From assembly GCF_016808335.1 (NCBI RefSeq), contig NC_053146.1, forward strand, positions 3,945,015-4,009,014: a stretch of DNA of 64,000 nucleotides. The letters run 5' to 3'. The notes beneath the pieces were generated by a model, which saw only the letters and a list, made by a program, of their open reading frames with translations, made no database searches and had not been told where the DNA came from. This document shows, piece after piece, positions 11,101 to 23,221 of the stretch. Source of the DNA: Panicum virgatum. Its lineage: Eukaryota > Streptophyta > Magnoliopsida > Poales > Poaceae. A program made the position numbers and the translations under genes. The number at the start of each line of letters is the position of its first letter. Position 1 is the stretch's first letter.

Positions 11101-11466
11101 GGCACGCTGCTGCGTTTTTTCTATTTTTATTTTTTTAAAAACATTTTTTACATAAATATATTTTTGGTTTCACAATTTACAGTTTTATACCCCTACCGCT
11201 CAGCAGGGGGCCTATCGCCCGTCTGCGGGGCGGCCGGCCCCCTGCCGGGCGGTAGAGATCTATATGTAATTAAAATTTGAGTGCTATCGCATGGAGGCCC
11301 CTACCGCCTGGTGGAGGGGCGGCAGGCTCCCCCCATATAAAAACAGAGGTCCCCCCACTCCTGCATTTGCAGCAAACAATATCCATAGAGAGAAAAAGGA
11401 GAGACGTGGGGTGAGGGAGAGAATTACAACAGCGAAGCCCTGCCGAATTTTGGATCCGAACCGCAG
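11101..11466 (+). repeat. Left arm of ~370-bp inverted repeat, with TATA box and splice donor
   Basis: The arm starts GGCACGCTGCTGCG and includes a shared AAAAACATTTTTTA...ATATATTTTTGGTTTCAC block and G/C-rich CTACCGCC..GGCAGG hairpin motifs. It carries a TATATAAAAA box at 11334-11343, a conserved leader (GCAGCAAACAATATCCATAG...) and CCGCAG followed by a GTAACC donor at 11467. The reverse-complement partner is at 12078-12456. This resembles the long TIRs of Mutator-like elements, whose promoters drive inward transcription. Confidence 0.7.
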
Positions 11467-12077
11467 GTAACCAATATTTCTCAACTTTGTCATTCTAAAT
11501 TTTTTGTATTTTTAATTCTATGATTAGTGTTTTTTATAATTGTAACCGCTTAGGGTTCGGATTAGTGGTTATAATTGAAGCCGTACCAAGGTTTTAGAAT
11601 CTGATTTAGTTAAAATTAAGTCTTTGGATGGTTCGCTAGTTCACATACTCTCATGTATATCTTCCGACGTTCTAGCAGGTGTTCCTTTACATCTTGCATT
11701 GTAATACCTCAAAACAGTGTGAAATCTTTAAACTCAACTAATTTTGACAACACCATCACTATCGTACCATCCGCTAATAGATCCAATTTCTTACTGATTA
11801 CAAGATGTGTCATGATCTCAAGTATTATATTAGATTTTTCTTCGGTCCATGAAAATCATCCAAAATTGGAGGCAGCCATTACCTTATGCTGCAATATTTA
11901 GAAACAAGTTTAATACTATATTTCACTATCCAAAACTTAATTCTATTTTAATTTATAATTAATTTAGAAACAAGTCTGTAATAAACTGAAATTTTAATAC
12001 TGAACTGAAATTTTAATACTATAACATTAATTAAATTAAATTGCTTTACAATATTAATGGATTCATACGTAACTTAC
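11467..12077. other. AT-rich interior between inverted arms
   Basis: About 610 bp of AT-rich sequence without a recognisable ORF. If the arms are TIRs, this is the internal part of a non-autonomous element. Confidence 0.45.
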
Positions 12078-12456
12078 CTGCAGATCACAAGTGCGGAATC
12101 CGGCAGGGCTTCGCTGTTGCAACTCCCTCCCTCACCCCACGTTTCTCCTTTTTCCCTCTATGGATGTTGTTTGCTGCAAATGCAGGTGTGTGTGTGGGGG
12201 GGGGACCTCAGATTTTTTATTGGGGAGGGGGGAGCCTGCCGCCCCCTGCCGGGCGGTCGGCCTGCTTGCCGCCCCTCCACCGGGCGGTAGGGGCCTCCAT
12301 GCGATAGCACTCAAATTTTAATTACATATAGGTCCCTTCCGCCCCCCTGCCGGGCGGTAGTGGTATAAAATTGTAAATTGTGAAACCAAAAATATATTTC
12401 TATAAAAAATGTTTTTAAAAAATATAAAAATAAAAAGGCGCAAGCTGCTCTGGTGC
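12078..12456 (-). repeat. Right arm of ~370-bp inverted repeat
   Basis: Read on the minus strand it matches 11101-11466 almost throughout: the GGTTTCACAATTTACA block, the GAGTGCTATCGCATGGAGGC block, the GCAGCAAACAACATCCATAG leader, then CTGCAG followed by donor GTAAGT at 12077. It differs by a (GT/GGGG)-rich expansion at 12185-12210 and in the CCGCCCGGCAGGGG subrepeats. Confidence 0.7.
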
Positions 12457-12471
12457 CACTGCTTGCCTGCA

Positions 12472-12980
12472 CACTACTATAGATCGGGCCATTTGTCCCG
12501 GTTCCAAAGGGCCATTTGTCCCGGTTTTGGAACCGGGATTCGGCTGCCGGGACAAAAGCTCTGGAGGCTTTTGTCCCGGGTGGTAGAACCGGGACAAAAT
12601 GTCCCTCACGCTAAATTTTTTTTGCGCCCTGCGGGATTCGAATCCAAGACCTATTGCCTGGCGCATGACTTCCTTGCCAACTCACCTAAGTAGTACATGT
12701 GACTCAATAAAGAATAACTTCCTTTTGAACTATCACGTGGAGGGGACTTTTGTCCGGGTTGGTAACACCAACCGGGACAAAAGGGTTGTGCCTTTTATCC
12801 CGGGTGGAGCCACCAACCGGGACAAAAGGGGGTCCTTTTGTCCCGGTTGGTGCCTCCAACCGGGACAAAAGACATATGTCCCCCCGCTGGCCCGGCTAGC
12901 CGTTGGACCCCACCTTTTGTTTCGGTCCCAAAAACAGCCGGGACAAATGGTCTGGAAAAAAGACCTGTTCTGTAGTAGTG
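12472..12980. mobile_element. Non-autonomous CACTA element (509 bp)
   Basis: The left terminus is CACTACTATAGATCGGGCC at 12472. The right terminus reads CACTACTACAGAACAGGTC on the minus strand from 12980. The flanking trinucleotides are GCA and GCG, an imperfect duplication. Subterminal motifs TTTTGTCCCGGTTGG / CCAACCGGGACAAAA are repeated in both orientations. There is no coding capacity; it would depend on a related transposase in trans. Confidence 0.85.
12620..12690 (-). other. tRNA-like segment with Pol III box A/box B inside CACTA element
   Basis: On the minus strand TAGGTGAGTTGG (12677-12688) resembles box A. After 32 nt, GATTCGAATCC (12634-12644) resembles box B, and GCGGGGCGC-like acceptor-side sequence follows. 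No matching 5' acceptor strand is visible, so it is not a functional tRNA gene. It looks like a tRNA-derived remnant. Confidence 0.5.
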
Positions 12981-14097
12981 GCGTGTGCCTGAGCTTGCAG
13001 CCCATCGAACTCACGGCCCAAGCATCCCTCGAGGAAATACTGCACAATACACAGTGGTGTCATGCATCCAGATTCCAGAGTGATGGCCTGCCTGAGCGAG
13101 TTTTGTAGTGAGTTTGGTCTTCGTATTGATGGAAGACGGATCCTGTTGGTGCACAGTGTGTTCTAAGCAAAACCACCCGTTTGGTCGTTTGGGCGGCAGT
13201 GTTGGGTGACAAGATTTATCCAGTATGTTCTGATTGATTGACTGGTTGGTCGACTGATAATACGTGTGTGTTTTTCGTCCTCACACATTCAGCACGAGGG
13301 GGCAGGAAACCGGCTTCATGATTAGGCATTGCTACTACTAGCTAGTACTACTAATTATTTGCTCTCCTTTTGGTTACTGGCTAATAGGAGTACCAATTTT
13401 CTGTACCAAGTGCAGTAAGAATTTTTTTAGAAGTACAGTAATATTGTTTTGAAACTTTTCCATCAGCTAGTACCAAGCTTACAGGGAGAAATAAATGTCT
13501 TCAGAACATCTCCTGTCGTGAGAAAGGGGTGTAATAATAATGATTCACATCGATGACTAGTTTTGATATGGAAATACTTATGGAATTTAGAAAAACCCTA
13601 TTACATGGTAATATGGGCCGTTGCAGTTTCCTACAACATGCCCCAAAAGTAGTTGCTATAGCTTTTGAAATTTTCTCATGAATATATTTTTGAACATATC
13701 CTCTAGGCAAAAAGGGGTGTTGTCGTTGATAGGCGAAAACTTAACTTTGACCAGTCGTTTTTCATATTGAAATATTTACGAAGCATATAAAAATCGTAAT
13801 ACTATGGAACTTTCCACTACAAGCCTGCTCAAACTTAATTTTTTCAAAAATCCAAACTAAACATTTCAAAATCAGAACGGCTAGTTGTAATGAAAAATGG
13901 CAGCATAAATTTTTTTAAAGAAATGATGACTACCAGATTTCAACTAAAAAATTTAAGCTTTAGTAGACCCTAAGTATGTCATCTGATCCATATATTGAAT
14001 TAGAGTCAAAATGTAACTCCTAATCTCATTATTAGTCAAAACTTGAATCCATTCCTAATTAAGTGACCAGTTCCTCAAGTAAGACTCATAATTGGTC
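12981..14097. other. Intergenic, no gene recognised
   Basis: AT-rich sequence without a supported ORF, RNA gene or clear element border. It ends at the target-site duplication of the 9.6-kb CACTA element. Confidence 0.45.
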
Positions 14098-14100
14098 CCA

Positions 14101-14510
14101 CACTACCGGAAAACCGATAGTTGCCGAGTGTCTCGGTCTTTGCCGAGTGCCAGACCACGGGCACTCGGCAAAGATGTGGTTTGCCGAGTGCCAGGCCGCG
14201 GACACTCGGCAGAAATCTGGCACACGGCATGCCCGGGCGTTGCCGAGTGCAGGCCGTCGGCAAATCAAGGCACTCGGCAACGTGTCTCCTTTGCCGAGTG
14301 CTGGCCGGGCGGCACTCGGCAAAGCCCGAGCACGTGCCCAGCACGCGCGCCGCCCTTCAGGGGGGTTGACGGCGTCAACTCTTGGCCAAGTGCCTCCAAC
14401 TGGCACTCGGCAAAGGTGAAATATTGTCGAGTGTCTCCAGCTGGTACTCGGCAAAGTAGAAATGTTACTGAGTGCGCTGCCGTGGCTCTCGGCAAAGCTT
14501 CTTTTGGTTA
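14101..14510. repeat. 5' subterminal repeat cluster (TTTGCCGAGTG)
   Basis: Closely spaced copies of GCCGAGTG and its reverse complement CACTCGGC, many as pairs that can form hairpins. In En/Spm the comparable subterminal motifs bind the TNPA protein; the same role here is inferred from family knowledge. Confidence 0.85.
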
Positions 14511-15484
14511 TGAGTCTTGGTTAAATTTTTTTTGGGCCTTCAAATTTTTTTGGTCTCCACTTAAATTTGATAAGGTAATTCCTAGTAACATAAAATAATT
14601 TTATTGATTGGTTTACTATTTTCCTTTATTTTTTTTGTTTGCGGGGAATAATCTGTCGAAGTAAATTTAAAATTAGAAGTGGGTCGAAATTTCGAAATCA
14701 ATGAATGGAAATTTGATATTTATGTACTTGAATCAAAACTGATGCCGTATGCGCGAAAGAACTTAAAAGTTGAAGTATCTTTATCAAGAAACTTGATCAC
14801 AAGCGTGTGCACGGACGTTCGGAAAAAACCAAAAATAGCATGCAATGTCTGAAAATCATGGGAATTGTGCAAATCTCTTGGTTTCATGCGAGGATAGAGT
14901 GGAAAAAAATTGACAACATTTCGGACACGTGACAATGTACGCCACTTATAAGCCGGAGAATCTCCGAAGAAGTTTCGGAGAGATGTGTAGTATCCGGTTG
15001 GATTTGTGGTTGAAATGAAAGTCGCATATGATTTCCAATGTGAAACTTTTTATATAGAGAAATAACTACAAAACATGTGTCTTGTGAAAATTTGGTTAAT
15101 TTTTGAATTTGTTATCTATATATTAAATTATTTTTGGCACACATTGAAAATCATTATATTTACTTTTAAGTTGATCTTTAAACGCATGAAATAATAGGTT
15201 TTCTTGCATGAAAGCACGAACCATAATTTGTTGCTTTATTTTGGCAAATTATTTAGTTGGTAGTCACTAAATTTTTTATACATACCTCATCAAAACAAAT
15301 TTGTTGATATAAATTCAATCCGACTTTAGAAACACATGAAATAATAGGTTTTCTTGCATAAAATCTTGAAACTTGAAATTCAAATTATGTTAATTTGAGT
15401 TTGAAATAATTATGCATGAAATAATAGGTTTTCTTGTATTATGTTAATTTAGTTCCATTGTTTTTGCAACTCACAGTAAAAAAA

Positions 15485-15625
15485 ATTATTTGCCGAGTGC
15501 CACCTGATCCGGCACTCGGCAAAGAAATGAATAATTTTTTAAAAAAAGTCTTTGCCGAGTGCTGCCGATCTGGCACTCGGCATAGCCAAAGTTTGCCGAG
15601 TGCCGGATCAAGGCACTCGGCAAAG
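15485..15625. repeat. Second, internal cluster of the TTTGCCGAGTG motif
   Basis: Three opposing pairs of TTTGCCGAGTG and CACTCGGCAAAG lie about 1 kb inside the main 5' cluster, just upstream of the GC-rich 5' leader (15640-16130). The intervening 14520-15480 is AT-rich with repeats of ATGAAATAATAGGTTTTCTT at 15186, 15338 and 15416. Confidence 0.8.
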
Positions 15626-15639
15626 AACGAGTATAACAC

Positions 15640-16916
15640 CCCCCAGCGCCCAACACTTAATGCACTTCTCCATTCCTCTCACGCGCCCCGCCCCGCCGTT
15701 CCCCGCTCACGCCCCCGACCCGCCGTGCCGCCTCGCCCACGCCCCGCCGCCGCCGGTCGCCGCCCTGCCAAGTCTCCCCCGCTGTCGGTCGCCGCGCCGA
15801 CGCCCCCCTTCCCCCCACCGCCGTACGCCTCCCCGTCGGATCCTCCCGCCGCCTCGCGCCGCCGTCGCTGCCTCCCCGCCGTCTCGCGCCACCACCGTCG
15901 CCTCCTAGCCCCCCCCCCCGCCGCCGCATGAAGCCGCCGGAGCCCTTCCTGTCGCTTACCCCCGCCTCCACGCCAGTGGGCGCCCGAGGCCCGACGGCCG
16001 GCGTCTCCACGCTGACCGGCGCACGAGGGCGCAGCCTGCCGCCGGGCTTCGCCTCCTCGGCGCTTGAGGGCGCGCGCGCCGGCGGCCCCCTCCCCGGCCG
16101 CCTTGGAGGCCCCTCCCCCGCCCCCGGCAGCAAGGTATTTTTTAAAAAAAAATTATTTAGTTAATTTTTTTAGATGTTAACTACAATTGCATTATGATTT
16201 GTAGCTTGTTGTTTAGGTAGATTTAGATTTTTAGTTAGATATAGATATTATTTGTTTGATTTATTTATAATGATTTAGTTTATTTTGTTTAGGTAGATAT
16301 AGATTTTAGATTTTAATTGTTTATATAGTTTATTTAGACTGGTTTAGTTTAGGTGCATATAGATTTTAGATGTTAATTGTTTATATTGCTTTTAAGACTG
16401 GTTTAGTTTATTGAGTTTGGTTATTTTAGATTATACAGATATTGATAACAAAATGATATATTTAGTTAGTTTATTAATAATTATATTTTGAAGAGCATCC
16501 CGTGAATATGGTAGAGCACGTACACCAGTTAGGCGTCTCCCGTTCGAAAAAGATACGGTTGCAAATATGCAGATATTTGCATATTGATGGCCGTATCTGT
16601 TTCGAATTGTCCACGTTTTTGGGCAGCCCGAGGATGCGTAGATGGGGTTAGTTTATATGGTCCACTCCGATCCGAGGCAGAGTTTCGGCATCATCTCCCC
16701 GTTGTTCTTCGAATACACAATCTCCCTTTCAGGACGTGTATCTGGAGAACAGCGGGGAGGTGCTGCCAAAATTCTGTCTTGGATAGGAGTGGATCATATA
16801 AACTGACCTCATCTACGCATGGTCGGGTGGGATTAGGACCTATCTTTACCTACTAGAGTCTAAGCCGAACGTCTACATGCATTTAAATTTGATAGTAGTC
16901 GCTGGCATCTTGGAAG
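15640..16916 (+). other. GC-rich leader and intron-like region before transposase
   Basis: A C-rich segment (15655-16132) ends at a donor-like AAGGTATTT. It is followed by T-rich sequence (16140-16500) with TTTAGTTTA-type repeats, and another coding-poor stretch containing an inverted duplication (GTCCACTCCGATCC / GGATAGGAGTGGATC at about 16660 and 16780). It probably represents untranslated exon(s) and intron of the transposase gene. Confidence 0.4.
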
Positions 16917-19900
16917 ATGGATGACCGTGAGTGGATGTACACCGGCCGGGTAACTCGAGCTAGCATGACCAATGAATGGATTGAGAAGACTAACGAGTTC
17001 TTGGAAGGGGCATGGGCGCAAGCTGAAGGGTCGAGGTTCATGTGGTGTCCCTGCAATAGTTGTGGAAACCAGAAACAGAAGACAAAGAAGGTCATGGGAG
17101 AACATCTTGTCAATTATGGATTTACGCCAGACTATACCCGGTGGATCTTTCACGGTGAAGCCCATCGTATGAGGGACGAGGTCGTGAGGCAACGCATCGA
17201 TGAATGTGATGTTGCTGGTGGGATTGGAGACATGTTAGACGACTATGAAGAGGCACATTTCGGTGAAGGACCGCAAGAGGAGGAGCCAGAGGCAAGCACA
17301 AAGGCGTTTTACGAGATGTTGAAGGCGGCACAAAAACCTCTTCACGACCAAACAAAGGTTTCTCAGCTGGACGGCATTGGACGCCTTATGGCCTTAAAGT
17401 CTCAGTTTGGCCTGAGCCGAGACGCCTTTGATAGTATGTTGACCGTTTTTGGGAGCATGCTTCCGGAAGATCACATTCTGCCCAATACAATGTATCAGGC
17501 GATGAAAATCCTTAGTGCACTGAAGATGCCATATGAGCAAATACATTCTTGTCCTAATGGGTGCATCTTATTTAGGAAAGAGCACGAGGCTGAAACTTAC
17601 TGTCCAAAATGCAAATCCTCAAGATTCCTGGAGGTGGATGCTGGTGACGGTCAGCCTAAGAGACAGCTCACGATTCCTGTGAAAATCGTATGTTACCTTC
17701 CGTTCATTCAGAGGATCCAAAGACTCTATATGACCGAGGAAACCGCGAAATAGATGACATGGCACAAAAAAGGTGTTCGATACAACCAGATAAGATGGTG
17801 CATCCCTCCGACGGTGAGTCATGGACTCATTTTGATGAGATTCATCATGAGAAAGCTAAAGAAGCTCGTAATGTATGTGTTGCGCTGGCAACTGATGGGT
17901 TCAATATATCCTTATGGTATGATGGCCGCATCGTACTCATATTGGCTCGTGTTCGTTATTCCCTTGAATCCCCCCCCGGCATTCTCTTTCAATGACAAAC
18001 CATATTTGTGTCGTTGATTATTCCTGAGCACCCAGGGAATAAAATGAGTGTTTACATGGAGCCTCTAATCGATGAGTTGATCAAAGCATGGGAGGAGGGG
18101 GTGTGGACGTACGACCGAGCGACAAAGACAAACTTCAGAATGTATGTGTGGTACCACTACTCTCTGCATGACCTCCCAGCGTATGGCATTTTCTGCGGGT
18201 GGTGTACTCATGGAAAGTTCCCATGCCTAACATGCAAGGCAACTCTGCAGTTCATTTGGTTGAGAAAGGGGGGCAAGTATTCGTCATTTGACAAACATCG
18301 ACAATTCCTTCCTGCTGACCATCCATTTAGAAGAGACATTAAGAACTTCGCGAAAGGTGTCGTAGTTACACAATCTGCACCGCAGATGCTGACGGGTGCC
18401 ATGCTTCATGCTCAGATAGATGCTCTCCAGGTCAATGATGCAGGTGATTTTGTGGGATATGGCGAAAAACATTCCTGGACTCAGGTCTCTGGCTTGTGGA
18501 GGCTTCCCTATATTAATGATCTCCTTGGACTCAGGTCTCTGGCTTGTGGAGGCTTCCCTATATTAATGATCTCCTCCTTCCACACAATATTGATGTCATG
18601 CACACTGAAAAGAATTGGGGCGAGGCTCTTTTTGGAACTGTCATGGACATTCCTGATAAGACGAAGGACAACGTCAAGGCTCGAGTGGATCTGGCAACGT
18701 TGTGCGATAGACCAAGATACGAAATGAAGACTCCGAGTCCAGGGAGACAATGGAGGAAGACTCCGGCGGATTTCGTCCTAACGAGGCCCCAAAAAAAGGA
18801 AGCACTAGAGTGGATCAAAAAGTTACAATTTCCAGATTGGTATACAGCGAATCTGAGGAGGGGAGTTAATTTGACTACGATGCGAATCAACGGGCTGAAG
18901 AGTCATGACTACCACATATGGATTGAGCGGCTTCTTCCTGTGATGGTTCGAGGCTATCTCCCTGATAATATATGGCGAGTGTTGGCAGAGTTGAGCAATT
19001 TCTTCCGCCAGCTGTGTGCTAAGGAGTTATCTTGGGTCGTCATTTCGGACATGGAAAAAGTGGCCCCTGTGTTTCTATGTAAGCTGGAGAAGATCTTTCC
19101 ACCCGCCTTCTTCAATCCGATGCAGCATTTGCTTCTACATCTTCCGTACGAGGCACGGATGGGGGGCCTATGCAGTACCGTTGGTGCTATCCAATTGAGA
19201 GATGTCAGAAGGTCCTTCGAACGAAATGCAAAAATAAATGTAAAATTGAAGCTTCTATTGCAGAATCATATATTCTGGAGGAGGTGTCAAACATCACAAC
19301 CAAATACTATGGTGACAATCTTCCCAGCGTGCATAATCCACCCCCTCGTTACAATGCTGGCGATAATGAATCGAGTCTCAGCTTCTTCCGAGGACAACTT
19401 GGAAGTGCAAGTGATGCGAGGTACAAGACCTTGAACCATGAAGAGTGGCGCCGTATCATGCTATACGTGTTAACCAACCTTTCTGAGGTGGAGTCGTATA
19501 TTGCGTAAGTACTCAACATTGTTCCCAATTCACGAGTTTCCATTTCACAAGTTTCCACTACTTAGCATCCAACCCCTTTTGCCATTTTTGATACAGGGAA
19601 TTTCAACAACTATTTTGACATCGCTCAAGGGCTCCAACCCTGATGGAAATGGAGAGCCTTCTTAAAAATGGCGCGGGAAATTCACAACCCGATTTCATTT
19701 ATTGGTTTCAACAGAAGGTTGTCTTGAATTCATAGTTCTATTCCATTTTGTTGTCCTCAAACTATATGACAAACTATCCTGCATACGCTTGCAGGGCCAA
19801 ACTGATTCGTCCATGAGTGTCGAGTTGAGACAGGTTGCCGATGGTTTTAGCTACAGGGCCAAGTCGTTTAACGTTTATGAAGTGAACGGATATCGCTTCC

Positions 19901-20575
19901 ACACAATGACATACGAGCAGAGTCGACCCAATCGAAGAACCACTAATACCGGCGTTTTTACGCCAGGTCAATACGGAGTCGAGTATTACGGAAGAGTTGA
20001 AAAAAATATACGAACTCAAGTTTCATGGTTCTGTACCACTCACTCCAGTCATTTTCAAATGCCATTGGTTTGATCCAACATTAACAAGGCATACCCCTAG
20101 TGTTGGCCTAGTCGAAATTCGACAGGATTCAACGTTACAAGGCAAAGATGTGCACATTGTGGCTCAACAAGCCATACAAGTTTATTATCTCTCATACCCG
20201 TGCCAAACCGACCACCGTCTTCGGGGTTGGGATGTTGTGTATAAAGTATCGCCACACGGCAAACTACCTCTCCCAAACAACGAAGATTACAACAATGATA
20301 GAGAGTTTTTTCAAGAAGAGGGGCTACAAGGGAATTTTGAGATAGACTTATCCGACGAGATTGGAATGGAAGTCGACAATGAAAGGGAAGTTGACGAGGA
20401 AGGTGGAGATGAGGTTCAAAATATTCAAGACTTACAATTACTAGAGCGACTACGTTTAGGCAGAGACAGTGAAGATGACATTCCTCCTTCGGATTCTGCT
20501 GGTTATGTTGACATAGCTGATAGTGATGATGAGGATTACGATCCAGCTAATCCCGATTATGATGACTACTTCTAA
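16917..20575 (+). pseudogene. CACTA TNP2-type transposase with nonsense and several frameshifts
   Basis: Starts MDDREWMYTGRVTRASMTNE. Order of domains: transposase-associated domain (PF13963, CPCNSCGNQ at about residues 45-55); the tnp2 domain (PF02992) from roughly 17650 to 18720, with SLIIPEHPGNKMS, FCGWCTHGKFPCLTC and PHNIDVMHTEKN; a DUF4218-type region (to about 19500, MQHLLLHLPYEARMGG and RWCYPIERCQ); and a DUF4216-type C-terminus (19797-20575, QYGVEYYGR and FKCHWFDP). Damage: TAG at 17751-17753; reading-frame changes near 17786, 17905, 17995, 19165 and 20010; and a 50-bp tandem duplication at 18476-18575 that also shifts the frame. An intron probably starts at 19506. The element therefore cannot make a full transposase. 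Confidence 0.88.
18476..18575 (+). repeat. Exact 50-bp tandem duplication in transposase
   Basis: The phrase starting GGACTCAGGTCTCTGGCTTG and ending TTAATGATCTCCT occurs twice back to back with a 50-bp period. Because 50 is not a multiple of three, it moves the downstream coding to another frame. One copy alone would keep the frame. Confidence 0.92.
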
Positions 20576-20711
20576 AACAAGTAGGACTCGCAATATGTAA
20601 TATATATTATGTTAATTTGTAGTTATATTTTCTTTATTTTCATTTATTTGCAAGTATTGTTTATCTTGACTAATTCGTTCACTCCTTTTGATTTCAGGTA
20701 ACTAAACAAAG

Positions 20712-22923
20712 ATGCCAGGTGGTCACAAGATGACTTGGCTGAGCTCCTTGTACAGAGGCAGTGGTGGAGGAGGCGGTAGTGGGTCCGACGCACCCGAGGG
20801 GTCCGGGAGCCGTAGTGTTCGCAAAGGTGGTGGAGGAGGGGGAGGGAAAGGGAGACGAAGAGGGAGGGGTGGAGGAGGAGGTAGTGGGAGTGGTGGAGGA
20901 GGTAAGGTGAGGAGGGGGAGGAGGGAGATGACCCCTTCTCCTGTAGAGGAGGAGGAGGAGGAGGAGGAGGAGGAGGAGGAGGAGAGGGTGGAGGACCAGG
21001 GGAGCGAGGAGGAGGAGGAGCACATGGAGGGGGGCAAGGAGGAGGACGAGGAGGAGGCCGAGGAGGGGGCGGCAGGAGATGAGCGGGTGGTGTGGTTGCG
21101 TGGACCGTCGCAACTCCCGCGACGTCCGATACCTCTAGCGAGACGCCCGATGATTCAGCCACTAGAGCCTAAGTAAGTATGTTAGTACTTATTTATTATG
21201 CATTACATATATTTAAAATTGCAATACTAACTAAAATTTTACCTTAAACACTCTTGCAGGGGGTGGTTTTTTGTGCAGCCTGGTGAGCACAAACGGAAGC
21301 CCAATGGTATCTTGGGTCTTTTGTGCCGGCTGCACTTCCCCGGGCTCGTGATGCATGCCGGGGTGCTGGAGCCGGCATACACGTGGGACCACTACATGGC
21401 CAGCCCGGAAGCTACTGAACGCGAAGGAAGGAACTTCACCACCAAAGCGAGGCGGGTGGTCGGGGAGTTGTGGGTAAGTCATCCTCACACTAAAATGGTT
21501 GAAATATCGCATTCTGTTTCAATTTTTGGAATAATGATTGCAATTATCTTGTGGGTATATATGCAGAATTTCTACAGGTGCGAGGAAGGCTATGAGGCCC
21601 GGGCGAACGAGCTGGCTCACCAGGCTTGCTACAAGCTGGTGAAGGACATGCACTACGAAGCGTGTGTCCAGGCCGTCGTTGTGTACTGCGCCGAGTTCGA
21701 GAAGAGGAGTGTCAAGAAACCAGCCGCAAGGGACATCTTCCTCACGCGAGACCAGTATTTAAGGGTAAATAAATGTCATCTCTACTCATTTATCTTGTAT
21801 TTGATATTACAATATGTCATGCACTTCATTACGTTTAGGTGCCTCCGAACTGGTGCGCAAACAAGGCCGGGTGCTGGTCTATGATGGTGAACAAGTGGAT
21901 CAGCGAGGATTGGGCCCACCAGCACGCCTTATGCCGGGAGCGCCGCTTGATGATGCCGGGTCCGGCACATCATCAAGGGAGCCTTAGCCTCGGCGAGTAC
22001 AAGAATACTTGGGTAAGTTCACTAATTTCTTCATTCTTTCTAAAGCTATATTTTTAATTCTTACTAATCATCTTGTTGACTTCTTGGCAGTCGGAGTCTC
22101 ATCCAGGCCAGTCTTGCAACGACTTCACGGCGTACGCCATGTCTCACATGAAAAGGGCGACGTCGGACGTGGCTTACAACCCGGCGGCTCCACTAGAGGC
22201 CTACACAAACCCAAGCATTCACGCGCGCATCAATGCGTACACGGAGGTGGGAAGGGCGCTCCATGGGGAGACTTGGGATCCGACCACTGCACCACTCTCC
22301 GAAGAAGCCATCATGAGGGCGGGACAAGGGAAGAAGCACGGGCGGTACTTGATCGCCAACAGCTTGGTCGACACGGCGAGTACGCCCAGTCTCTCGCAGC
22401 TTAGGGCAAGTACCACCGACTCGACCCCGCTCATACGCCCACGGCCTGAGACTTCAGTGGCCAGCGTGCACCAGAGACAGGTTAGTTTAGATTTAGTTGC
22501 CGTTCTATGATTAAAATGAAACTTTGCTTCGTATTGTAACATGGAGGTTTAAATCTTGTAGGCCGAGATGGAGGCAAAGTTTGAGGAGGAGAGGAGGTGC
22601 CGAATGGAGATCGAGGCCAAGCTAGAGCAGGAGCGGAAGCTGAGGGAGAAGCAGTCGGTTATGTTGTACAGCATGGTCACCTGGATGCAAGGACTTGGCG
22701 CGTCGATGAACTATGCGACGCCGCCTCCTCCCTTCGCCGTACCAGCTCAGCCTTACTTTCCTGCAGGATCTTCTGACACTCCCGTGAGTATGCTTTGTTT
22801 GTAGATATTAATTATTATATCTTTGTTATTCTTACTCAATTTATGTGTTTCTATTTACAGAATCAGTCGTGGAACGCATCGAACGACCCTCCTCCGGACC
22901 AGAACTCGCCGGCGGCCCCGTGA
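20712..22923 (+). CDS. CACTA second protein, Ptta/En/Spm-type (TNPA/TNP1-like)
   Basis: The predicted accessory DNA-binding protein of the element, expected to act in the nucleus on subterminal repeats. Exons: 20712-21172, 21260-21473, 21567-21764, 21839-22012, 22091-22480, 22562-22783 and 22861-22923. All are GT-AG and all phases match, giving 573 aa with no stop. The N-terminus is Gly/Arg-rich (GRRRGRGGGGG, near residues 50-60), then a long Glu run. The conserved core from exon 2 (PGEHKRKPNGILGLLCR) through KARRVVGELW, NELAHQACYKLVKDMHYEA, DIFLTRDQYLR, VPPNWCANKAGCWSMMVNKW and AYTNPSIHARINAY to GQGKKHGRYLI matches plant transposase Ptta/En/Spm (PF03004). A coiled coil (EMEAKFEEERRCRMEIEAK) and a Pro-rich tail follow. 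Unlike the transposase next to it, it shows no damage. Confidence 0.88.
20947..20987 (+). repeat. (GAG)n microsatellite coding poly-Glu
   Basis: An uninterrupted GAG/GGA trinucleotide run in exon 1 of the second CACTA gene encodes about 13 Glu residues. It is prone to length change in multiples of three, so it would not break the frame. Confidence 0.85.
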
Positions 22924-23221
22924 CAATCTTGGCCACCCCCCTCCACCTGACCGTGAGTGATTTGTAGTACCCTACTGGACTTGTGATGTGATGAACTTGT
23001 AGTACCCTTGTGGACTTGTGATGTGATGGACTTGTATTCGGACTCTATCTATGTGATGTGATGGACATTATCTTGTGTTATTTGTATCGATGCTATTATC
23101 GCAATTGACAATTATATATTTATCGTTATAACTGCCTGTAATGACCCCTGCATTTATATATATTTGTTGTATTTGTATCGAAAAATAGAGAAAAAAGAAG
23201 CAAAAAAAGAAAAATAGACCA

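Noticed and set aside
14120..14510. CRISPR-like evenly repeated motif
   Set aside because: The units alternate in orientation next to CACTA TIRs in a plant genome; they are subterminal repeats.
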